Shown: positions 14,176 to 19,358 of the stretch, one piece after another | How the letters are laid out: each line of letters starts with the position of its first letter | Position numbering within the stretch: the stretch's first letter is position 1 | From: JBEHWX01 sp048498995 | GTDB taxonomy: Bacteria > Bacteroidota > Ignavibacteria > OLB7 | Assembly: GCA_048498995.1 (NCBI GenBank) | Contig: JBEHWX010000106.1 | Span: 1 to 19,358, forward strand | Direction: 5' to 3' | Length of the DNA: 19,358 bases | Program-made: the position numbers and the translations under genes | The notes under the pieces: generated by a model | The model's input: only the letters and a program-made list of their open reading frames with translations | What the model was told of the DNA's origin: nothing | Database searches by the model: none

Positions 14176-14799
14176 GTGAACAGGCTTCTCTGGCTCTCTC
14201 TGCTGGTCGTCGTGATCGACCAGGCCTCCAAGCTCGCCATCAAGGGCTTCAACCTCCTCGGCATCCGCCACGAGGGAATGCAGCTCTATGAGAGCAAGCA
14301 GGTGATCGGCGACTTCCTCCGCTTCACCTACGTCGAGAACCCGGGAATGGCCTTCGGCCTCGACTTCGGGATGCCGGTGATCCTGAGCCTCTTCTCGATC
14401 GCCGCGACGGTGTTCCTGGTGATTCTCCTGAAGCGGACCGAGAAGAACGGGCTTACCGGACTCCGGATCGCTCTGGCGCTGATCCTCGGAGGCGCCGTCG
14501 GCAACCTGATCGATCGGGTCTTCTACGGCCTCTTCTACGGATACGCCTCGATCTTCTACGGAAAGGTGGTGGACTTCGTGGACGTGAACATCCCGGATAT
14601 CCGGATGTTCGGGCTGAACCTCGACCGGTTCTACGTTTTCAACATCGCCGACGCCGCCGTCTCCGTCGGCGTGGTGCTTCTGCTCCTCTTCTACCCGTCG
14701 CGCCGGGAGCAGCATCTGCTGCCATCGCCGTCGGGAACGCCGACGGCCGACACGGCCGATCCCTCCCAGGTTCCGCAGGAGAAGACCGCGGTCGGTTGA
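14176..14799 (+). CDS. lspA: Lipoprotein signal peptidase (signal peptidase II)
   Basis: 207 residues from a GTG start, 6 nt after the preceding stop. It is an inner-membrane aspartic protease that cleaves prolipoprotein signal peptides after lipid addition. Four hydrophobic segments are visible (about 3-16, 72-91, 98-115, 155-173), with the conserved D14 region VVVIDQASK, ENPGMAFGL, GNLIDR with catalytic D113, and FNIADAAVSVG with catalytic D159. The spacing between D113 and D159 is 46 residues, because of an insert (FYGYASIFYGKVVDF and following). I recall such inserts from Bacteroidota LspA proteins, unlike the shorter loop of Proteobacteria. The last 30-35 residues are a Pro/Thr/Ser-rich tail beyond the family core. 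A GC hairpin terminator follows. Confidence 0.95.
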   Translation: MNRLLWLSLLVVVIDQASKLAIKGFNLLGIRHEGMQLYESKQVIGDFLRFTYVENPGMAFGLDFGMPVILSLFSIAATVFLVILLKRTEKNGLTGLRIALALILGGAVGNLIDRVFYGLFYGYASIFYGKVVDFVDVNIPDIRMFGLNLDRFYVFNIADAAVSVGVVLLLLFYPSRREQHLLPSPSGTPTADTADPSQVPQEKTAVG

Positions 14800-14826
14800 G
14801 ACGGACGGATATACGGTCCGACAATG

Positions 14827-14862
14827 CGAAGGGCGATCCCGATCAGACGGGATCGCCCTTCG
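14827..14862 (+). terminator. Hairpin terminator of the ileS-lspA operon
   Basis: Perfect 15-bp stem: 14827-14841 pairs with 14848-14862, with loop ATCAGA. It starts 28 bp after the lspA stop and is followed by TCGTTGTTCCC, a weak T-rich tail. The remainder of 14800-15046 has no gene; it separates two convergent transcription units. Confidence 0.7.
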
Positions 14863-14981
14863 TCGTTGTTCCCTTCCCCATCACCCGCCCCGCTTCCATC
14901 GCTTCGCCGTCCATCCGTGTCGACTCCCCCCTCGCATGTCGCGCGCTTTCCCCTGCTCATCGAACGACGCTCCCGAAACGA

Positions 14982-15011
14982 GCGAGGGGTGGCCGTTGGG
15001 CCACCCCTCGC
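14982..15011 (-). terminator. Hairpin terminator of gdhA
   Basis: Perfect 13-bp stem GCGAGGGGTGGCC (14982-14994) with its complement (14999-15011) around GTTG. It begins 36 bp beyond the gdhA stop on the minus strand and is followed on that strand by TCGTTTCGG. It pairs with the lspA hairpin as the converging ends of two operons. Confidence 0.65.
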
Positions 15012-15046
15012 GAGAACATAAGAGCCAGGGTCGTCCGGTAGAACGA

Positions 15047-16612
15047 TCAGGGGAAGATGCCGAGCTCGGTGTACGAGCGGGCGATCTTCTCGATCGCGAC
15101 CACGAACGACGCCGTGCGGAGATCCTTCACCTTCTTGTTCTTGTTGTAGACCGTGAGGAGCTCCTGATAGGCCGAGATCATCGTCTCCTCGAGACCCGAG
15201 TCGACGTAATCGGCCTCATCGGCGCCGTGAACGAGCACCTTCCGCTCGGCCGGGGAGAGGGAGGCGCCGGTGACGCGCTCCATCATCTCGACGATGCGGG
15301 AGAAGGACGCCTCGTCGGCGCGCTTGGCCAGACGGCCGAAGCGGACGTGCGAGAGGTTCTTCAGCCACTCGAAGTAGCTCACCGTCACGCCGCCGGCGTT
15401 CAGGTAGGCGTCCGGCAGCACGTGGATGCCGCGCTCCAGGAGGATATCCTCGCCGGCGGCGGTCACAGGGCCGTTGGCCCCCTCGGCGATCATCTTCGCC
15501 TTGATGTTGCCGGCGTTGGCGCCGTTGATCTGATTCTCGAGGGCGGCCGGAACCAGGATGTCGCAGTCGAGCTCGAGCAGGTCATTGCCCCGCTTGTAGT
15601 TCTTGGCCTTCTTGAAGTTCAGAATCGAGCCGGACTCCTTGCGATGCTGGAAGACCTCCTCGACGTCCAGTCCGTTCTTGTCGTAGATGCCACCCTCGTA
15701 CTCGGAGATACCGACGATGATGGCTCCACCCTGCTGCAGGTTCCGGGCGGCGTGGTAGCCCACGTTGCCGAGGCCCTGAACGATGATCCGCTTGCCGGCC
15801 AGGCCCGGGGTCAGGTCGAACAGCTTGGCGCTCTCGACGGTCGAGAGTGCCTCGCGGACGCCGAAGTAGAGACCACGACCGGTCGCCTCGGCGCGGCCGC
15901 GGATGCCACCCTGCGACAGCGGCTTACCGGTAACGCAGGCCAGGGCGTCGATCTGTCCCGGGGTCACCGCCTGATAGGTATCGGCGATCCAGGCCATCTC
16001 GCGGGGTCCGGTGCCGTAGTCCGGCGCCGGAACGTCGACACCCGGTCCGATGCAGTTGCGCTTGATCAGCTCCATCGTATAGCGACGGGTGATCCGCTCG
16101 ATCTCCTCCTCGGTATAGAGCTTCGGGTCCATCTGGATGCCACCCTTGGCTCCGCCGAACGGAACGTCGACGATCGCACACTTGTAGGTCATCAGCGCGG
16201 CGAGGGCCATCACCTCATCCTGCGTGACGTGCGTCGCGTAGCGGATGCCACCCTTGGTCGGGAGGCGGTGATGGGAGTGCTGAACGCGCCAGCCGGTGAA
16301 CACCTGGATATCATCGCCGATGCGCACCGGGAAGCGGACCATGTACACCGCGTTGCAGACCTTGATCTGGTCCAGCAGGCCACGCGGATAAGCGGTCGCG
16401 GCCGCGGCGCGCTCGAAGTTCCGCTCCACCGTGCGGTAGAACGAGGGCTCGGCGGAGATGACGTTGCTCAGCCGGTTAACTCCCTTCACGGGAGCCGACT
16501 CAGCCGCGTCGTCCACGATGCTCCTGCGCGAGCGCGTGCTCTTGGCGCCGTTACCGTTGGCCGCGGTCGTTGCAGCTCCGCCGTCACCGGCAACCTTTTT
16601 GGTTGATGCCAT
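15047..16612 (-). CDS. gdhA: Glutamate dehydrogenase (Glu/Leu/Phe/Val dehydrogenase family)
   Basis: 521 residues. It catalyses reversible oxidative deamination of glutamate to 2-oxoglutarate and ammonia with NAD(P). Substrate-site lysines are K120 (PTKGGIRY) and the catalytic K156 in PFGGAKGGI, followed by GPGVDVPAPDYGT. The dinucleotide fold carries GLGNVG (280-285). The C-terminal part has IAEGANGPVT and NAGGVTVSYFEWLKN. Residues 1-45 form a Gly/Ala/Ser/Lys-rich extension that is longer than in most hexameric enzymes. The HRLPTKGG wording resembles the Bacteroidota/plant-like group. Glutamate rather than another amino acid is the likeliest substrate from overall similarity, but leucine or phenylalanine dehydrogenase cannot be strictly excluded. 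There is no Shine-Dalgarno sequence before the ATG at 16612. hpd lies 106 nt upstream on the same strand with a hairpin between. Confidence 0.93.
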   Translation of the reverse strand: MASTKKVAGDGGAATTAANGNGAKSTRSRRSIVDDAAESAPVKGVNRLSNVISAEPSFYRTVERNFERAAAATAYPRGLLDQIKVCNAVYMVRFPVRIGDDIQVFTGWRVQHSHHRLPTKGGIRYATHVTQDEVMALAALMTYKCAIVDVPFGGAKGGIQMDPKLYTEEEIERITRRYTMELIKRNCIGPGVDVPAPDYGTGPREMAWIADTYQAVTPGQIDALACVTGKPLSQGGIRGRAEATGRGLYFGVREALSTVESAKLFDLTPGLAGKRIIVQGLGNVGYHAARNLQQGGAIIVGISEYEGGIYDKNGLDVEEVFQHRKESGSILNFKKAKNYKRGNDLLELDCDILVPAALENQINGANAGNIKAKMIAEGANGPVTAAGEDILLERGIHVLPDAYLNAGGVTVSYFEWLKNLSHVRFGRLAKRADEASFSRIVEMMERVTGASLSPAERKVLVHGADEADYVDSGLEETMISAYQELLTVYNKNKKVKDLRTASFVVAIEKIARSYTELGIFP

Positions 16613-16681
16613 GTCAGTTGTGAATACGTGAGACGTTACTCGTTATCGGATTGGACTGTTAGTCGAAGGGGCCGAACGCAT

Positions 16682-16713
16682 CGGGCTCCGGCGCATCGCT
16701 GCCCCGGAGCCCG
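16682..16713 (-). terminator. Hairpin between hpd and gdhA
   Basis: CGGGCTCCGG (16682-16691) and CCGGAGCCCG (16704-16713), a 10-bp stem with a 12-nt loop, 5 bp after the hpd stop on the minus strand. Without a T tract it may only partly end transcription or stabilise the hpd mRNA end. gdhA may then need its own promoter in 16613-16681, which I could not identify. Confidence 0.5.
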
Positions 16714-16718
16714 CTCGA

Positions 16719-17846
<1,128 letters not shown>

Positions 17847-17896
17847 GGCATTCTATCGATACGTTAGAGAAATAATCACGCGATCCCAGATGGACA

Positions 17897-17911
17897 TCTC
17901 CGTGGCGGAGA
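17897..17911 (-). other. Short hairpin between the aminotransferase and hpd
   Basis: TCTCCG (17897-17902) and CGGAGA (17906-17911) with loop TGG, about 28 bp after the aminotransferase stop. It is too small and lacks T, so it is more likely an mRNA structure in a bicistronic transcript than a terminator. Confidence 0.3.
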
Positions 17912-17938
17912 CGCCTCCCCGATCCCGTCGGGCGGATA

Positions 17939-19039
17939 TTACTGCGCCACCCCTTCCCGGACGGCGGCTTCCAGGGCCTCGACGCACTTCCGGTTCTGCT
18001 CCATCGTGCCGGTGGAGATCCGGAGGCAGTGCGGAAGGCCGAACGGTCCGAGCGGACGGGTGATGATCCCCCGCTTGATCAGACCGGTGTAGATGCGCAT
18101 CGCGGTCTCGGTGTCGCGGAAGTCGATCATCACGAAGTTCGCCAGCGAAGGCGCGAAGCGCAGCCCGAGGCGGTCGAACTCTTCGTGGAAATAGCGGAGC
18201 GACTCGCGGTTGAGATCCACGGTCTGGTGGAGAAACTCCTCGTCGCCGAGCGCGGCCACGCCGGCCGCGGCCGCGGGCGTGCTCGGCTCGAACGGGAGCT
18301 TCACCTTCATCAGCTTGCCGATGATGTCCGAGTGCGCCATGCCGTAGCCGATGCGGATGCCGGCTAGCCCGTACGCCTTCGAGAAGGTCCGCAGCGTCAG
18401 GACGTTGTCCCAGCGGTAATGCATCGAATCGGGGAAGTCCGGCCATCCCTCGGCGTACTCGAAGTACGCTTCATCGAGCAGCACCAGCACGCTCTCCGGA
18501 ACGCGCTCCATGAAGCGCTCGAGCTCGTTGGTGCTGACGGCGGTGCCGGTGGGATTGTTCGGGTTGGCGACGTAGATGATCTTGGTCCGCTCGTTGATCC
18601 GCGCGGCCATCGCGTCCAGATCGAAGCGGTAATTGCGCAGCGGCGTGTAGTGCGTCTTCCGCCCGGAGGCATGCGCAAGAACCTGGAAGCCGACGAACGT
18701 CCCCTCCGAGGTGATCATCTCGTCGTTGACGTCCAGGAAGGTCTTCATCGCCGTGGAGATGATCGACTCCGAGCCGGATCCGCAGATCACGTTCTCGGGG
18801 CGGATCACGAAGCGGTCGGCCAGCAGATGGCGAAGATCCCAGCCGGCGTTCGGATACTCCGGCAGCGTGCCGAGCGAGGCGACGATCGCCTCCAGCGCCT
18901 TCGGCGAGGCGCCGAGCGGGTTCTCGTTCGAGGCAAGCTTGATCGCTCCCGCGACCCCGTACTCGCGCTCGATCTCGGCGGCTGATTTTCCTGGCTGGTA
19001 AGGCTTGAGTGAGGCGATGTGCGAGGGGACTTGAATCAT
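17939..19039 (-). CDS. hisC: Histidinol-phosphate / aromatic aminotransferase (HisC family, PLP-dependent)
   Basis: 366 residues, class II-type fold I PLP aminotransferase. N-terminal LASNENPLGASPKA is the HisC signature. YVANPNNPTGT, LLDEAYFEYAEGWPDF, and the Schiff-base lysine K221 in FSKAYGLAGIRIGYG are present, and the phosphate-binding C-terminal PHCLRISTGT follows. HisC uses histidinol phosphate with 2-oxoglutarate, and many members also transaminate tyrosine and phenylalanine. No other histidine biosynthesis gene is near, whereas hpd directly follows, so a role as tyrosine aminotransferase supplying 4-hydroxyphenylpyruvate is plausible inference. The ATG at 19039 is preceded by a Bacteroidota-type promoter and no Shine-Dalgarno sequence. 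First gene of a probable hisC-hpd(-gdhA) unit. Confidence 0.92.
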   Translation of the reverse strand: MIQVPSHIASLKPYQPGKSAAEIEREYGVAGAIKLASNENPLGASPKALEAIVASLGTLPEYPNAGWDLRHLLADRFVIRPENVICGSGSESIISTAMKTFLDVNDEMITSEGTFVGFQVLAHASGRKTHYTPLRNYRFDLDAMAARINERTKIIYVANPNNPTGTAVSTNELERFMERVPESVLVLLDEAYFEYAEGWPDFPDSMHYRWDNVLTLRTFSKAYGLAGIRIGYGMAHSDIIGKLMKVKLPFEPSTPAAAAGVAALGDEEFLHQTVDLNRESLRYFHEEFDRLGLRFAPSLANFVMIDFRDTETAMRIYTGLIKRGIITRPLGPFGLPHCLRISTGTMEQNRKCVEALEAAVREGVAQ

Positions 19040-19099
19040 CTATGTTCGCTGGAGCGCGATATCAGGTTGAATGCACGTTCGGACGTTTGCGGATAAGAT

Positions 19100-19130
19100 C
19101 AAAAATAGCAAACTGCCCCCTGAATCCAAC
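19100..19130 (-). promoter_or_regulatory. Bacteroidota-type promoter of hisC-hpd
   Basis: On the minus strand GTTGG (19130-19126) is followed after 19 nt (from TTG) by TATTTTTG (19107-19100), an exact TAnnTTTG -7 element. The start near 19093 would give a leader of about 54 nt before the hisC ATG. Confidence 0.5.
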
Positions 19131-19358
19131 GGCGGAAGAAGTGACCGTCGGGACCGTTACTGAAATTGACATGTGAAGATGCCGTTATCCCCTCCATCGC
19201 GCCAACAAACACCCCGCCGCGCCGCGCAAGGCGCCACGGCACGTGCCCCGTCCCGCCCCGCGAGCCGCATGGAGACTCGCCGCGCGCTTCGCTCGTCATC
19301 ACGGTGACCGGCAACCCGCTCACCAGATCATGCTTCCCGCCAATGGCACGTACGTTCG
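19131..19358. other. Intergenic right edge, no gene supported
   Basis: A 74-codon minus-strand frame starting with GTG at 19323 ends inside the hisC promoter and has Arg/Gly-rich composition, so it is not called. GGCACGTGCC is a 10-bp palindrome near 19242. No RNA gene recognised. Confidence 0.5.

Noticed and set aside
13354..14715. Minus-strand frame of 453 codons opposite the DksA-like gene and lspA
   Set aside because: Covers two well-supported plus-strand genes and ends in Arg/Leu/Gly repeats that mirror the Lys/Ala-rich tail.
14936..16606. Plus-strand frame of 556 codons opposite gdhA
   Set aside because: gdhA is unambiguous on the other strand; this is its antisense frame.
19099..19323. 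74-codon minus-strand frame at the right edge
   Set aside because: GTG start without a ribosome binding site, shadow-like composition, and a stop inside the hisC promoter.

Overview
The window reads as chromosomal DNA of a GC-rich bacterium, probably from the Bacteroidota/Ignavibacteria/Kapabacteria side of the FCB group. This placement is inference. It rests on a type 2 isoleucyl-tRNA synthetase, an LspA with a long insert between its two catalytic aspartates, an Ignavibacteria-like TPR lipoprotein-style family, few Shine-Dalgarno sequences, and two minus-strand promoters matching the Bacteroidota consensus (TTG/TTTG, 19-21 nt, TAnnTTTG).

Layout. 1-1191 (minus): the 5' part of a secreted, tyrosine-rich surface protein that runs off the left edge. 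1192-2486: about 1.3 kb without a convincing protein gene. It holds an AT-rich stretch (about 43% GC) and a strong candidate for an unannotated structured RNA on the minus strand (about 1759-2006), with its own promoter and a terminal helix followed by six T. 2487-4004 (minus): an exported TPR protein. 4297-7258 (plus): a probable three-gene operon of an unknown acidic protein, aspartate kinase (lysC, ATGA overlap), and an unknown protein built from two copies of one domain. 7680-9614 (plus): a CDC48-like AAA+ ATPase of the kind found with extracellular contractile injection systems, here without any injection-system structural gene. 10022-14799 (plus): ileS, a Lys/Ala/Pro-rich protein with a TraR/DksA-type zinc finger, and lspA, closed by a strong hairpin. 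15047-19039 (minus): glutamate dehydrogenase, 4-hydroxyphenylpyruvate dioxygenase and a HisC-like aminotransferase, plausibly an amino-acid catabolic group, because an aromatic-accepting HisC could supply 4-hydroxyphenylpyruvate to the dioxygenase. 19131-19358 has no supported gene.

Most of the window is ordinary housekeeping content. The items most worth a second look are the minus-strand structured RNA, the orphan injection-system-type ATPase with a degenerate first AAA module, the DksA-like protein lacking the usual fourth cysteine, and the duplicated-domain protein behind lysC. No mobile element, CRISPR array, tRNA or intact rRNA was seen. All family assignments are from reading the sequence; no database search was run.
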